From Thalassospira lucentensis (GTDB taxonomy: Bacteria; Pseudomonadota; Alphaproteobacteria; Rhodospirillales; Thalassospiraceae), in assembly GCF_011806425.1 (NCBI RefSeq), contig NZ_JAATOV010000004.1, positions 248,001 through 312,000 of the forward strand: a stretch of DNA of 64,000 nt. Reading direction: 5' to 3'. The notes under the pieces are model-generated. The model was not told where the DNA came from. It did not search any database and saw only the letters and a list, made by a program, of their open reading frames with translations. A program made the translations under genes and the position numbers. Positions 12,973 to 22,581 of this stretch are shown in pieces. How positions within the stretch are numbered: position 1 is the stretch's first letter; the number at the start of each line of letters is the position of its first letter.

Positions 12973-14028
12973 TTAGACAGGGGCCTCTGAGTCAGATGAC
13001 TTCTGCCACAGGTTCAAGCCACCCTCGGCAGCGTATTTATCGATCTCAGCTAGATCTTCAGCGCTAAATTCAAGGTTATCAAGCGCATCAAGACTGTTAT
13101 CAAGCTGCTCCACATGGCGCGCACCGATTAGGGCCGAGGTAATTTCCGGGCGCCGCAGGACCCAGGCAATCGCCATCTGTGCCAATGACTGGCCACGGCG
13201 GGTTGCGATCTCGTTTAATGCCCGTACACGGTTTAAGTTTTCTTCGGTCAGCATTCTGGTCTGGAATGATCCTTCAAGGGCCGCACGGGAATCTTCGGGC
13301 ACGCCGTTAAGATACTTGTTGGTCAACAGCCCCTGCGCCAAGGGTGAAAACGCAATACACCCCATGCCAAGGTCCGATAACGTATCAAGCAACCCTTCAT
13401 TTTCGACCCAGCGGTTCAGCATCGAATAGGATGGCTGGTGAATAACGCAAGGTGTGCCAAGATCGGCAAGGATCGCATGTGCTTCGCGGGTCATCTGCGG
13501 CGAATAGGACGAAATCCCAACATAAAGCGCCTTGCCAGATCGCACGATCTGATCAAGTGCGCCCATGGTTTCGGCTAATGGCGTATTGGGATCAACACGA
13601 TGTGAATAGAAGATATCAACATAATCAAGCCCCATCCGCTTAAGGCTTTGATCCAGGCTTGAAATCAAATATTTGCGTGATCCCCACTCGCCAAACGGCC
13701 CCGGCCACATGCGATAGCCCGCCTTGGTCGAGATAATCAATTCATCTCGATGTTTACCAAGATCTTGGGCAAGCGCTTTGCCAAAGTTTTCTTCGGCAGA
13801 TCCGGGCGGCGGGCCATAGTTGTTGGCCAAATCAAAATGAAATACACCGCGATCAAAAGCACGGCGGATCATGGCGCGTTGCGTTTCATAAACATCTACG
13901 CCGCCAAAATTTTGCCAAAGGCCCAAGGTGATTTTCGGCAGCATCAAACCGCTATTGCCGCAGCGATTATAGGTCTCGGCGTCGTAGCGGTTGGGGTTTA
14001 CCATCCACTGGTTTTCGACTTCAGCCAT
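12973..14028 (-). CDS. Aldo/keto reductase, YghZ (glyceraldehyde-3-phosphate reductase) type
   Basis: This is an NADPH-dependent aldo/keto reductase with a TIM-barrel fold. The catalytic tetrad segments are visible: the aspartate and tyrosine in HFDLANNYGPPPGSAE, the lysine in ISTKAGY and the histidine in FYSHRVD. The PPPGSAEENFG segment and the overall sequence match E. coli YghZ/Gpr, which reduces L-glyceraldehyde 3-phosphate and detoxifies methylglyoxal. They also match the Kv-beta-like AKR6/14 group. At 351 residues it is a usual size. The start is fixed by an excellent ribosome binding site (CAGGAGGAAGAC). It appears monocistronic. Physiological substrate is not certain. Confidence 0.92.
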   Translation of the reverse strand: MAEVENQWMVNPNRYDAETYNRCGNSGLMLPKITLGLWQNFGGVDVYETQRAMIRRAFDRGVFHFDLANNYGPPPGSAEENFGKALAQDLGKHRDELIISTKAGYRMWPGPFGEWGSRKYLISSLDQSLKRMGLDYVDIFYSHRVDPNTPLAETMGALDQIVRSGKALYVGISSYSPQMTREAHAILADLGTPCVIHQPSYSMLNRWVENEGLLDTLSDLGMGCIAFSPLAQGLLTNKYLNGVPEDSRAALEGSFQTRMLTEENLNRVRALNEIATRRGQSLAQMAIAWVLRRPEITSALIGARHVEQLDNSLDALDNLEFSAEDLAEIDKYAAEGGLNLWQKSSDSEAPV

Positions 14029-14130
14029 GTCTTCCTCCTGTTATCAGAAGCGGTTTTCCGCCTTCATTTGAATCGATACAATATTCTATTTTTAGGCTAT
14101 TTAGCGCGCCCTGTCATTCACCCGCATATG

Positions 14131-14168
14131 AAAAAGCCGCCCCACAGATCGGAGCGGCCTTTGTTTTT
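14131..14168. terminator. Terminator downstream of the aminopeptidase gene
   Basis: A GCCGC-rich imperfect stem is flanked by A and T runs, which gives a U-tract in either direction. It ends the minus-strand peptidase transcript before the AKR gene. Confidence 0.8.
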
Positions 14169-14193
14169 CACAATGTGGGAAGATGCAAAGCTA

Positions 14194-16218
14194 TCATACA
14201 CGTTTTTTCTTAATTGGTGCCGTTGCCTTTTGCAGCCATTCAAGATGATCTTCGTCCAACTCGTCGGCATAAATGGCATAAACCTGCGCGTGGTAATCAT
14301 TTAGCCACTGCAGTTCATCCGCACTCATCAACTCCGGATCAATCAATTTACGCTCAATCGGCGAGAAGGTCAGGGTTTCAAACCCCAGCATTTTACGATC
14401 CGCCCCAACCGGTCCATCAATCTCGATGACGGCAATCAGATTCTCAATGCGAATACCGTATTCGCCTTCTTTGTAAAAGCCCGGCTCGTTCGACAGCACC
14501 ATTCCCGGCTTAAGCGCGATTGTATTGGCTGCCTTTGAAATACGTTGCGGGCCTTCGTGAACGCCAAGGTAACTGCCAACGCCGTGGCCCGTCCCGTGAT
14601 CAAAATCAAGACCAACTTCCCAAAGCGGCATTCGCGCAAGCGTATCAAGCTGGTTACCCGTCGTACCGACCGGGAAGATCGCACGTGCAAGGGCAATGTG
14701 CCCCTTAAGAACCCGCGTGAAACGATCACGGTGTTCCTGACTTGGCTGCCCAATCACCGTGGTACGGGTAATGTCGGTTGTGCCATCGACATATTGACCG
14801 CCGGAATCAATCAGGAAAATCTCACCCGGTGTCAGGTTCCGATTGCTTTCGGGTGTGTTGCGATAATGGCAAAGCGCGCCATTGGGGCCACTTCCCGGAA
14901 TGGTTTCAAAGCTTGAATCGCGAAACAGCGGATCTTCAGCACGTAGTGACAAAAGTTTATCCGCAGCAACCCGTTCATCAATACTGCCATCGGATGCCGT
15001 TTCATCAAGCCACTTGAAATAACGAATGATCTTTTCGCCGTCACGCTTATGCGCCTTACGAGATCCTTCAAGCTCAACATCATTTTTGCAAGCCTTGGGA
15101 ATGGCAACCGGGTCACGCCCCACCCGCACGGTCGCCCCTGCTTCGCTTAGCTTCATGCGCAACCAATCGGCCGCGGTTGCTTCATCCAACCGGACAGACT
15201 GGTTCCCCATCCCGGCAAGGGCATCAGACAATTCACCAGGGGCACGCAAGGTTGCCTCATTTTCCAGCCACGTAATCGTCTCAGCAGCCAGTTTACGTTG
15301 ATCCATAAACAGTTCGACCGAGGCATCGCTGTGAATGATGGCATAGCCAAGCGCAAGCGGGGTTTGCGGTACGTCGGCACCGCGAATATTCAAAAGCCAC
15401 GCAATGCTGTCCGGGGCCGATAAGATTGCGCTATCGCACGAAATACGCGACAGGGCATCGGCAATTTGTGCCCGTTTATCCGCAGCTGATTTACCGGCAT
15501 ATTCCAACGGATGTGGGCGGACGGGGCCAAGGGGCATGGCCGGTTGGGAATACCAAATCGCATCAATCGGGTTGGTTTCAAGCGCGACCAGCTCGGCCCC
15601 AACACCTTCGCAAGCGGCGCGTAAATGCTTTGCCTGCTGCACCGTATGCACCCACGGGTCATAAGCCATTTTCTGGCCGGCTCTCAGATTATCATGCAAC
15701 CAGCCAACAACCGGTTCTTCGACCAAATGGCGATATTCAAACAAATCAGCATTAACCTGCTGACGCACCTGAATGGTGTAGCGGCCATCCACAAAGACGG
15801 CGGCCTTATCAGCAAGTACCACCGCCGCACCAGCCGATCCTGTAAAGCCGGTCAACCATGCCAGCCGTTCGGCACGAGCGGGGACGTTTTCGCCCTGATG
15901 CTCATCGGCACGCGGCACAAGAAAACCGTCAATCCCCTTGGCAGACAGATATTCACGCAGCGATGCAACCCGCTCTTTCGGGTCAAATCCATCCTTTGCC
16001 ACCTTAAACAAGCCTTTGCGTTCGTCTCGAAGCGTCAGCAAAGCAGATTTAAGCGTGTCACTTGGCGATTGTGCGATCAGGTCAATCCAATCGGTGCGCG
16101 TTGCACCATCCGCCGCCGCAAGCACCCCATCAACGAGGTCGATGATCGCGCTAACATCCTTGCCAACATTTTCCTGTTCGAGCAGGGCTGCAAGTTTTTG
16201 GTCGCCGGAAATGGTCAT
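14194..16218 (-). CDS. Xaa-Pro aminopeptidase (M24B, long form)
   Basis: This enzyme removes N-terminal residues preceding proline, using two metal ions in a pita-bread fold. The metal ligands are seen in FLIDSGGQYVDGTTDITRT (two aspartates), GTGHGVGSYLGVHEGP (histidine) and LSNEPGFYKEGEYGIRIEN (two glutamates). Two creatinase-like N-terminal domains precede the catalytic domain, as in the three-domain eukaryotic and alphaproteobacterial form. About 80 further residues lie at the N-terminus before the first creatinase segment (VASLREYLSAKGIDGFLVP); these are not explained by the usual roughly 600-residue family layout. Start ATG at 16218 has AGAGGA upstream; an in-frame extension to 16251 is less likely. 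Confidence 0.92.
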   Translation of the reverse strand: MTISGDQKLAALLEQENVGKDVSAIIDLVDGVLAAADGATRTDWIDLIAQSPSDTLKSALLTLRDERKGLFKVAKDGFDPKERVASLREYLSAKGIDGFLVPRADEHQGENVPARAERLAWLTGFTGSAGAAVVLADKAAVFVDGRYTIQVRQQVNADLFEYRHLVEEPVVGWLHDNLRAGQKMAYDPWVHTVQQAKHLRAACEGVGAELVALETNPIDAIWYSQPAMPLGPVRPHPLEYAGKSAADKRAQIADALSRISCDSAILSAPDSIAWLLNIRGADVPQTPLALGYAIIHSDASVELFMDQRKLAAETITWLENEATLRAPGELSDALAGMGNQSVRLDEATAADWLRMKLSEAGATVRVGRDPVAIPKACKNDVELEGSRKAHKRDGEKIIRYFKWLDETASDGSIDERVAADKLLSLRAEDPLFRDSSFETIPGSGPNGALCHYRNTPESNRNLTPGEIFLIDSGGQYVDGTTDITRTTVIGQPSQEHRDRFTRVLKGHIALARAIFPVGTTGNQLDTLARMPLWEVGLDFDHGTGHGVGSYLGVHEGPQRISKAANTIALKPGMVLSNEPGFYKEGEYGIRIENLIAVIEIDGPVGADRKMLGFETLTFSPIERKLIDPELMSADELQWLNDYHAQVYAIYADELDEDHLEWLQKATAPIKKKRV

Positions 16219-16458
16219 GAATATCCTCTTTTCGCTACATGGGGCAGACACCTATGTAAGGGGTGTTGCCAACGCGGTGCAAGCTTCAAACAAACTTTGA
16301 ATATTTTACATTATTCGTATTGGTAATCACTTCACATGCGTCAGAGGTATGAATGCCCTGCAAGCTTCGCAATGCAAATTAGATAAAGATTAACTTATTA
16401 CATCTCTGTGACAAAAAGATGCCCTGTCGGGACGTCAATTTGCAGGAGACCACGAACG

Positions 16459-16650
16459 GTGATCCGTTTTCCTATTACTGCCCTAAGTGTCGTACAATCT
16501 CGTCGTCGTCAGACGGCCTATGACGGTCTTGAGCGCCTGACCCTTGGTCAAAGAGCAGCACTTGGCCTTGATATTGGCCCTGCCCATCTGGCTGATGATG
16601 AAGGATACCGGTCGCCAATCGGTAAAAACGACACCTTGGACAAGGATTAA
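16459..16650 (+). CDS. Small 63-residue protein, unknown
   Basis: A GTG at 16459 is preceded by AGGAGA at good spacing, and the frame runs 63 codons to a strong terminator at 16744. The product is basic at the N-terminus (SRRRQTAYDGLERL) and acidic at the C-terminus. It contains a GLERLTLGQRAALGLDIG stretch that loosely resembles the short helical motif of DUF1127-type small proteins. I do not recognise it with confidence. Signal, ORF and terminator together support a real small gene. Confidence 0.5.
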   Translation: MIRFPITALSVVQSRRRQTAYDGLERLTLGQRAALGLDIGPAHLADDEGYRSPIGKNDTLDKD

Positions 16651-16743
16651 AGGATCTTCCCGCCCGGACTGGTCGGATGCCCAAGGACGCCACGCAGGAT
16701 CAAGGTTCATGATCCTAGCGGTAATTTTTGTTTCTTCCCTCTG

Positions 16744-16782
16744 AAACGGCCCTGCCTCTCCACGGCGGGGCCGTTTCTTTTT
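16744..16782 (+). terminator. Intrinsic terminator after small ORF
   Basis: AAACGGCCC(T)GCC pairs with GGCGGGGCCGTTT and is followed by CTTTTTG. It lies 94 bases after the 63-codon ORF and before the SDR gene. Confidence 0.85.
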
Positions 16783-16845
16783 GACCAAGCCCATTCATCA
16801 GCGCCATAGTGTTCAAAACAAAGACTATTTTTGTGTGGGGGAACC

Positions 16846-17583
16846 ATGACCAAAACAATCCTAATCACTGGTGGATCGCGCGGCATTGGCCGTGCAACAG
16901 CCGTTCTTTTTGCCCAAAAGGGATGGAACGTCGCCATCAGCTTTGTCGGCAATCAAGAAAGTGCTGATCAAACCTGTGCCAAGTGCGAAAGAGTCGGTTT
17001 TACCGGCAACGCCTTTGCGCGCAAATGTGATGTCCGTGACGAAGACAGCGTTGTGGCGTTTTTTGCCGCTACCCGCGAACGGTTTGGTGCGATTGATGCT
17101 GTTGTCAATAATGCCGGAATCGTTGCCCCACAAAGCACATTGGCCGAAATGACCGTTGTTCGCATGAAGGCGGTCTTTGATACCAACGTTCTTGGCGCCT
17201 ATCTTGTCGCACGCGAAGCCGCACGCACGGTTTCGCCGGGCGGTACGATTGTCAATGTATCGTCAGTAGCTGCCAAACTAGGATCCCCCGGCGAATATGT
17301 CGATTACGCCGGATCAAAGGGTGCGGTTGATAGCCTGACAATTGGTTTATCAAAGGAACTTGGCCCGAAGGGCATTCGCGTTAACGCGGTCCGACCAGGC
17401 ATCATTGACACCGATATTCACGGCAGTGTCGGCCGCCCAGAACGGGTTACAGAAATCGGCCCCGCCTGCCCGCTGGGGCGCCCGGGTCAAGCAGACGAAG
17501 TCGCCCAAAGCATCTATTGGCTGATCTCCGATGATGCATCCTATGTCACAGGAAGCCTTTTGGATGTTTCTGGCGGGCGGTAG
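16846..17583 (+). CDS. SDR-family oxidoreductase (YgfF-like)
   Basis: This is a classical short-chain dehydrogenase/reductase of 245 residues. The NAD(P)-binding motif TGGSRGIG is near the N-terminus, with the NNAG motif, a serine in VNVSSVAAKLGS, and the catalytic YxxxK (YAGSK). PGIIDTDIH and GSLLDVSGGR are typical C-terminal markers. The opening is close to the E. coli YgfF/glucose-dehydrogenase-like group, but the substrate cannot be predicted. The ATG follows GGGGGAACC; the frame extends five codons upstream to a TTG. No operon partner is evident. Confidence 0.9.
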   Translation: MTKTILITGGSRGIGRATAVLFAQKGWNVAISFVGNQESADQTCAKCERVGFTGNAFARKCDVRDEDSVVAFFAATRERFGAIDAVVNNAGIVAPQSTLAEMTVVRMKAVFDTNVLGAYLVAREAARTVSPGGTIVNVSSVAAKLGSPGEYVDYAGSKGAVDSLTIGLSKELGPKGIRVNAVRPGIIDTDIHGSVGRPERVTEIGPACPLGRPGQADEVAQSIYWLISDDASYVTGSLLDVSGGR

Positions 17584-17646
17584 TCGCGCTGTTAATGACG
17601 TGATGCGTTCTAGACCAAAGACATCACTTTGGTATGAAACGAAAAA

Positions 17647-17675
17647 GGCCACGCAGTTTGATTGCGTGGCGTTTC
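17647..17675. terminator. Terminator of the uvrD-prmA transcript
   Basis: GCCACGCA / TGCGTGGC is followed on the minus strand by CTTTTTC, which fits termination after prmA. On the plus strand the T run is weak, so it would serve the SDR gene less well. Confidence 0.8.
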
Positions 17676-17696
17676 GAATTTTGATGGTGACGCGAC

Positions 17697-18578
17697 TTAG
17701 CCAACCAAAAGCGTCGTCCAATTTTCGACTTTAAACCGTTTGATCAGCGACAAGCCAACTTCGCGATACGCCGACAGGACAAACTGTTCTTGATGTGACA
17801 ACAACCCGGACAGGATCACAACACCGTCCTCAGACAAGGTGCTGGTCAGATCACGCGCCATTGACCGCAATGGCCGGGCAAGAATGTTGGCACAGATAAT
17901 GTCGTAATATCCGGCATCCCGAATGCGGGTATCCTGAAAACCATTTGAATGAATGGCCGTTACCAGATCGGCGATCTTGTTGATTTTGGCATTTTCGCGC
18001 GCGACACGCACCGATGCCGGATCAATATCGGCCATCATGACGGGGCTGCGCCAGGTTTTGGCACAGGCCATGCCCAAAATGCCGGACCCACAGCCCATAT
18101 CAAGGGCGTTTTGGCGTGCGCCTCGTTTGGCGACCCAATCAATGGCGGCCAAGCACCCCTTGGTGGTCTGGTGTTCACCCGATCCAAATGCCAACCCGGC
18201 ATCCACCTGCAAACCGGTTTTGGCCACAGGAACACCTTCGCCCCAATGCGATCCATGAACATAAAAACGTCCGACTGAAATCGGCTTAAAGCTGCGCAGG
18301 TTTTCAGTGACCCAGTCTTTGGGTTCATAGGTGCCAAAAGTCACATTTGGGGCGTCGATCCCAACAGCTGTTGCCATGATCGACACCGCCGTCTCGACAG
18401 CCGCCTTATCAAACAACTCGCCAGAAAAACCTTCAATGCGCCATGGCCCATCCGGATCGCCATCGCGTTCGAAATGAGACAGCGCGTCACAATATTCATA
18501 CAATGCTTCGGCGAACGCCGCAGCATAGGCGCCATCAACTTCGAACTGGAAGTTATAGCAAAGAACGGGTTCGGTCAT
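17697..18578 (-). CDS. prmA: Ribosomal protein L11 methyltransferase PrmA
   Basis: PrmA methylates ribosomal protein L11 using S-adenosylmethionine. The diagnostic segment LAFGSGEHQTT links the substrate-recognition and catalytic domains. The SAM-binding motif I DMGCGSGILGMA follows, and the NILARPL motif corresponds to the NPPY-like substrate pocket. Length, 293 residues, is normal. It is transcribed with the upstream helicase gene, 74 bases away. Confidence 0.95.
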   Translation of the reverse strand: MTEPVLCYNFQFEVDGAYAAAFAEALYEYCDALSHFERDGDPDGPWRIEGFSGELFDKAAVETAVSIMATAVGIDAPNVTFGTYEPKDWVTENLRSFKPISVGRFYVHGSHWGEGVPVAKTGLQVDAGLAFGSGEHQTTKGCLAAIDWVAKRGARQNALDMGCGSGILGMACAKTWRSPVMMADIDPASVRVARENAKINKIADLVTAIHSNGFQDTRIRDAGYYDIICANILARPLRSMARDLTSTLSEDGVVILSGLLSHQEQFVLSAYREVGLSLIKRFKVENWTTLLVG

Positions 18579-18652
18579 ATCGCTTCTCGCTTATCAGGGC
18601 AGCGCGCAATCGCCGCCCGGTTAGATCTAAACGCCAAATATTGCTTCGGGGC

Positions 18653-21007
18653 TTACCCCGGCAGGATGAAGCTGTCGACCACTTTCTTGGTGCCGACACC
18701 TTCGAAATGGATCTCGAGCTTGCTGCCTTCAACCGCGCGTACGGTTCCGGAACCGAATTTGCGGTGACGCACGGTATCGCCAACCTTGTATTTTGATAAT
18801 TTCGACGAGGTCGAATAACTAACGTCGCCATCGGGCTTTACATCAATGACGTTCTTGCGCACCCGATCCTGCCAGCCGCTTGACGCAAACTTGCGTTCGC
18901 CAGCACCAAGGACCTTATTGCGGTTTGAACTGTCGTCGGCCCAGCTTGGCATTTTCATCCAATCATCCGATCCCCATGCACCGGGCGAATGATTGCCACC
19001 ATGCCCACCAAGGCCGGTATCACTGATCCGTTCGATATGCTCGTCAGGCAATTCATCGACAAAGCGCGATGGCAATGCCGATTGCCATTGATTATAAATC
19101 CGCCGGTTTGCCGCATACAGCACCGTTGCACGTTTGCGTGCGCGCGTGATCCCGACATAGGCCAGACGGCGTTCTTCCTCGAGGCCCTTAACGCCACTTT
19201 CATCCATGGCGCGCTGATGGGGGAATACGCCCTCTTCCCAACCGGGCAAGAAGACATAATTAAACTCGAGCCCCTTGGCCGCATGCAGGGTCATGATCGT
19301 GACTTTTTCTTCATGATCATTCTGCGCGTTTTCCATTACCAGTGACACATGCTCAAGGAAGCTGGTCAGGTTTTCAAACTCGCCAATCGCGGACACCAGT
19401 TCCTTAAGGTTTTCCAGACGGCCGGGAGCGTCAATTTCCTTGGATGTCCGCCACATGTCGGTATAGCCGCTTTCATCAAGGACGGTTTCGACCACCTCAA
19501 CATGGGACTTTTCAGCCAGCATCTTGCCCCAGCGTTCAAAATCACCAAGCAACCCACCAATGCTTTGACGCATTTTGGGTTTAAGTTCTTCGGTATCAAT
19601 CAAATCGCGGGCCGCTGCGGGCAGCGGGATTTCCTTATCACGCGAATATTGATGCAGGGTTTGAAGGGTAGCCTTGCCAACGCCGCGTTTCGGGACGTTT
19701 ACAATACGTTCAAATGCCAAACTGTCATTGGGCTGGGCCACCATGCGGATATAGGCCAGCGCATCGCGGATTTCCTGACGCTCGTAAAAACGCGGGCCGC
19801 CGACAACCCGGTACGGAATACCAAGTGTAATCAGGCGTTCTTCAAATTCGCGGGTCTGAAAACCTGCACGAACAAGGATCGCCATCTGGGCGGCACCAAT
19901 GCCATCTCTTTGCAGCGCCTCGATGTCTTCGCCGACCAAACGTGCCTCGGCTTCGCCATCCCACACACCTTTGACAAAGACCTTCTCGCCGGTGTCGATT
20001 TCCGTCCAAAGCTGTTTGCCCAAACGGCCATCGTTAAACGTGATCAATTTGGACGCAGCGGCCAAAATATGCGGCGTAGAACGATAATTCTGTTCCAGCT
20101 TAACAACTTTGGCGCCGGGGAAATCAGACTCAAACCGCAGGATGTTGCCAACCTCTGCCCCGCGCCAGCTATAGATCGCCTGATCATCATCACCGACACA
20201 GCAAATATTGCGGTGGACCATCGCCATTGCGCGCAGCCAAAGATACTGCGCGACGTTGGTATCTTGATACTCATCGACCAAAATATAGCGGAAGGTATTT
20301 TGATACTGCTTGAGAACTTCGGGATGCTTTTGAAACAGTGTGAGACAATGCAGTAGCAAGTCACCAAAATCGCAGGCATTTAGAACCTTCAGGCGATCTT
20401 GATAAATCTGATACAGGTGCTTGGCCCCACCATTGGCGAACTCGACACTTTCATTGACGCGATCCGGCGTAAGCCCCTTATCCTTCCAGCGCTGAATAAT
20501 ACCCATCAGCTGCTTGGCGGGCCATTTTTTCGGATCGATCTGTTCGGCATCCATAATCTGCTTAAGCAGACGGACCTGATCATCACTATCCAGAATGGTG
20601 AAATTCGATTGCAGGCCGATCAAATCAGCATGACGGCGTAACAAACGCGCCGACAGCGAGTGGAACGTGCCAAGCCACCATCCTTCGACAGGACGGCCAA
20701 GAGCCTCTGCCACGCGTTCCTGCATTTCCTTTGCCGCACGGTTGGTAAAGGTCACGGCAAGAATTTGCTGAGGATGCAAGCGTTCGGTTTGCGATTTGGT
20801 TTCAAGCAAATGCGCAAGCCGCGTCGTCAGAACACGGGTTTTCCCGGTTCCCGCACCGGCCAAAACCAGCAAGGGGCCGTCCAATGTGTCGACAGCGTCG
20901 CGTTGCTCGGCATTCAGGTTATTGAGATATGCCGGGGTCGGTGCATCGGCCAGACGCATTTCGGGACTGGCGGCGAATTCATCAATTTCGAAGGGATCAT
21001 CCATCAT
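18653..21007 (-). CDS. uvrD: ATP-dependent DNA helicase UvrD/PcrA
   Basis: This is an SF1A 3'-5' helicase used in nucleotide-excision and mismatch repair. Motifs appear in order: the Q motif LNAEQRDAV, Walker A LAGAGTGKT, motif Ib GTFHSLSARLLRRH, motif II VDEYQDTN, motif III GDDDQAIYSWRGA, motif IV LEQNYRST, and motif V MTLHAAKGLEF with GWEEGVFPH. The C-terminal tail ends in a Tudor-like segment (YKVGDTVRHRKFGSGTV), typical of PcrA/UvrD and used for RNA polymerase contact. The start is uncertain. ATG at 21007 gives about 784 residues and lacks a strong ribosome binding site; GTG at 21058 would add 17. Confidence 0.95.
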   Translation of the reverse strand: MMDDPFEIDEFAASPEMRLADAPTPAYLNNLNAEQRDAVDTLDGPLLVLAGAGTGKTRVLTTRLAHLLETKSQTERLHPQQILAVTFTNRAAKEMQERVAEALGRPVEGWWLGTFHSLSARLLRRHADLIGLQSNFTILDSDDQVRLLKQIMDAEQIDPKKWPAKQLMGIIQRWKDKGLTPDRVNESVEFANGGAKHLYQIYQDRLKVLNACDFGDLLLHCLTLFQKHPEVLKQYQNTFRYILVDEYQDTNVAQYLWLRAMAMVHRNICCVGDDDQAIYSWRGAEVGNILRFESDFPGAKVVKLEQNYRSTPHILAAASKLITFNDGRLGKQLWTEIDTGEKVFVKGVWDGEAEARLVGEDIEALQRDGIGAAQMAILVRAGFQTREFEERLITLGIPYRVVGGPRFYERQEIRDALAYIRMVAQPNDSLAFERIVNVPKRGVGKATLQTLHQYSRDKEIPLPAAARDLIDTEELKPKMRQSIGGLLGDFERWGKMLAEKSHVEVVETVLDESGYTDMWRTSKEIDAPGRLENLKELVSAIGEFENLTSFLEHVSLVMENAQNDHEEKVTIMTLHAAKGLEFNYVFLPGWEEGVFPHQRAMDESGVKGLEEERRLAYVGITRARKRATVLYAANRRIYNQWQSALPSRFVDELPDEHIERISDTGLGGHGGNHSPGAWGSDDWMKMPSWADDSSNRNKVLGAGERKFASSGWQDRVRKNVIDVKPDGDVSYSTSSKLSKYKVGDTVRHRKFGSGTVRAVEGSKLEIHFEGVGTKKVVDSFILPG

Positions 21008-21132
21008 GACTGCATATATATCACGCTGCGATTTCAGAACCAGCCCCATAGAGGTCACGCACTGAAATTTTCACGATTTACGCACCATCTCAAACGGATC
21101 GAACACCTAATCGCCGTTGACCGGCCCACGCA

Positions 21133-22257
21133 CTAAACCGTGCGTTTTCTGGCACCCTTCGGCCTTTGGGTTTTTGGATCAAAACACATTTCTTCAATGG
21201 CTTGGACAACGCGGTTTGCGGTGTTTCCATCCCAATAGGGAACCGCTGGTCTTGCCTGTTTGCGTGGGGTTTCCAACGTCTTTTGCACTTTCGCAACCAA
21301 TTGATCGATCTGAACCAACGTATTGGTCCCATGTGTGATGGTCACCGGCCTTTCCGTGCTGTTGCGAAGGGTAAAGCAGGGCACATTCAAAAAAGTGGTT
21401 TCTTCTTGTACGCCCCCCGAATCCGTTATCACCCCAGCCGCCCCAGCCATGAGCCCCATAAAATCCGCATAGGCCATCGGAGGGAGAACCATCACCCGCC
21501 CATCGCAAAGCTTCGCCATCAATCCCATGTCATTCAATCTGTTACGGGTGCGCGGATGAACCGGAAAGCACACCGGCCTGTCTCGGGCGAGCTCAACCAG
21601 TACGTCGCATAGTTTTCTCAGGCGATGCGCATCATCGACATTTTCCTGACGGTGCAATGTCACAAGCAAAAAGGACTGAGCGACAAGCTTTAAGCGTTCG
21701 GCCGATGCCGCAGCATTCATCAGCGGCCTTGTCATGACCAGACTATCGATCATGACATTCCCAACCAGCCTGATCCGATCGGGTGACGTCCCCTCTGCCC
21801 GTAAGTTATCGACAGCATCTTGGGATGGGGCGAGCAACAAGTCAGCCATCCCATCAATCGCGATGCGATTTCTTTCTTCCACCATATCCGGATCAAAACA
21901 GCGCAATCCGGCTTCTAAATGAATTAAGGGGATACCGAGGTCGTTGGCCGCAGATGCGGCGGCAAGTGACGACGTCACATCACCAACAACAAGGGTCACA
22001 TCCGGTCGATCCCGTTCGCAAAGATCACGATACGCCGCCTGAATATCACCATATGTGTTGGTTGCCGGTGTCGATAAGACATGAGCTGGCTGCGGAAGGC
22101 CAAGGTCACGCCAGATATCGTCGGTCATATTGATGTCACGGTGCTGCCCGGTATGAACGAACATCGGCCGGATGCGCCGATGCCCGCACAACGCATGCCA
22201 CAGCGGCGCGATTTTCATGAAATTGGGACGTGCGCCCCCAACCAAATGAAGATGCAT
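21133..22257 (-). CDS. wecB: UDP-N-acetylglucosamine 2-epimerase (non-hydrolysing)
   Basis: This enzyme interconverts UDP-GlcNAc and UDP-ManNAc for surface polysaccharide synthesis. Family landmarks are GARPNFMKIAPL near the start, HTGQH, GDVTSSLAAA, HLEAGLRCFD, the ERNRxxxD segment, LLVTLHRQENV, PVHPRTR, and the UDP-binding DSGGVQEE. At 374 residues it matches WecB/MnaA. The basic tail (KTQRPKGARKR) is slightly unusual. No glycosyltransferase, ManNAc dehydrogenase or other polysaccharide gene lies beside it, so it is an orphan in this window. Confidence 0.93.
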   Translation of the reverse strand: MHLHLVGGARPNFMKIAPLWHALCGHRRIRPMFVHTGQHRDINMTDDIWRDLGLPQPAHVLSTPATNTYGDIQAAYRDLCERDRPDVTLVVGDVTSSLAAASAANDLGIPLIHLEAGLRCFDPDMVEERNRIAIDGMADLLLAPSQDAVDNLRAEGTSPDRIRLVGNVMIDSLVMTRPLMNAAASAERLKLVAQSFLLVTLHRQENVDDAHRLRKLCDVLVELARDRPVCFPVHPRTRNRLNDMGLMAKLCDGRVMVLPPMAYADFMGLMAGAAGVITDSGGVQEETTFLNVPCFTLRNSTERPVTITHGTNTLVQIDQLVAKVQKTLETPRKQARPAVPYWDGNTANRVVQAIEEMCFDPKTQRPKGARKRTV

Positions 22258-22581
22258 TTACGGTCTCCGCGCCGTGTATTGGGGATCGCTTGTAAGCATC
22301 ATAGGCCCACTGAACTTTGCCAAACACCTATCCAATAGTGCGAATTATCTCGTTTCGCATAACCCATTGGTTAATCGGCAAAATATTCCGCCCAACGTTC
22401 TAAAAAAACGATCACAGCGCATATTCAGATCAAAACAATTCTTATGCGGTCTTGTGGGCTTTGGAAAACCGCCAATGGTATTGATATTGCATAAGTTTTC
22501 CCGGTTTGCATCACACCCGACAAAAGCTTGCTTTTTGTTCGGGGTGCGATGCTCGGTACACCCGTTAAGAAGGGTATTTTC
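22258..22581 (+). promoter_or_regulatory. Leader of unknown gene with candidate sigma-54 promoter
   Basis: The gap upstream of the gene at 22582 contains TGGTATTGATATTGC at 22476-22490. It has the exact GG-N10-GC spacing of a -24/-12 sigma-54 promoter, although only part of the consensus is matched. An imperfect hairpin at about 22512-22548 (CACCCGACAAAAGC / GCTTTTTGTTCGGGGTG) lies in the expected leader. No enhancer site was identified. Confidence 0.4.

Noticed and set aside
19349-20356. 335-codon frame opposite uvrD
   Set aside because: It is antisense to a clearly conserved helicase and has no start signals; its length reflects codon bias of the true gene.
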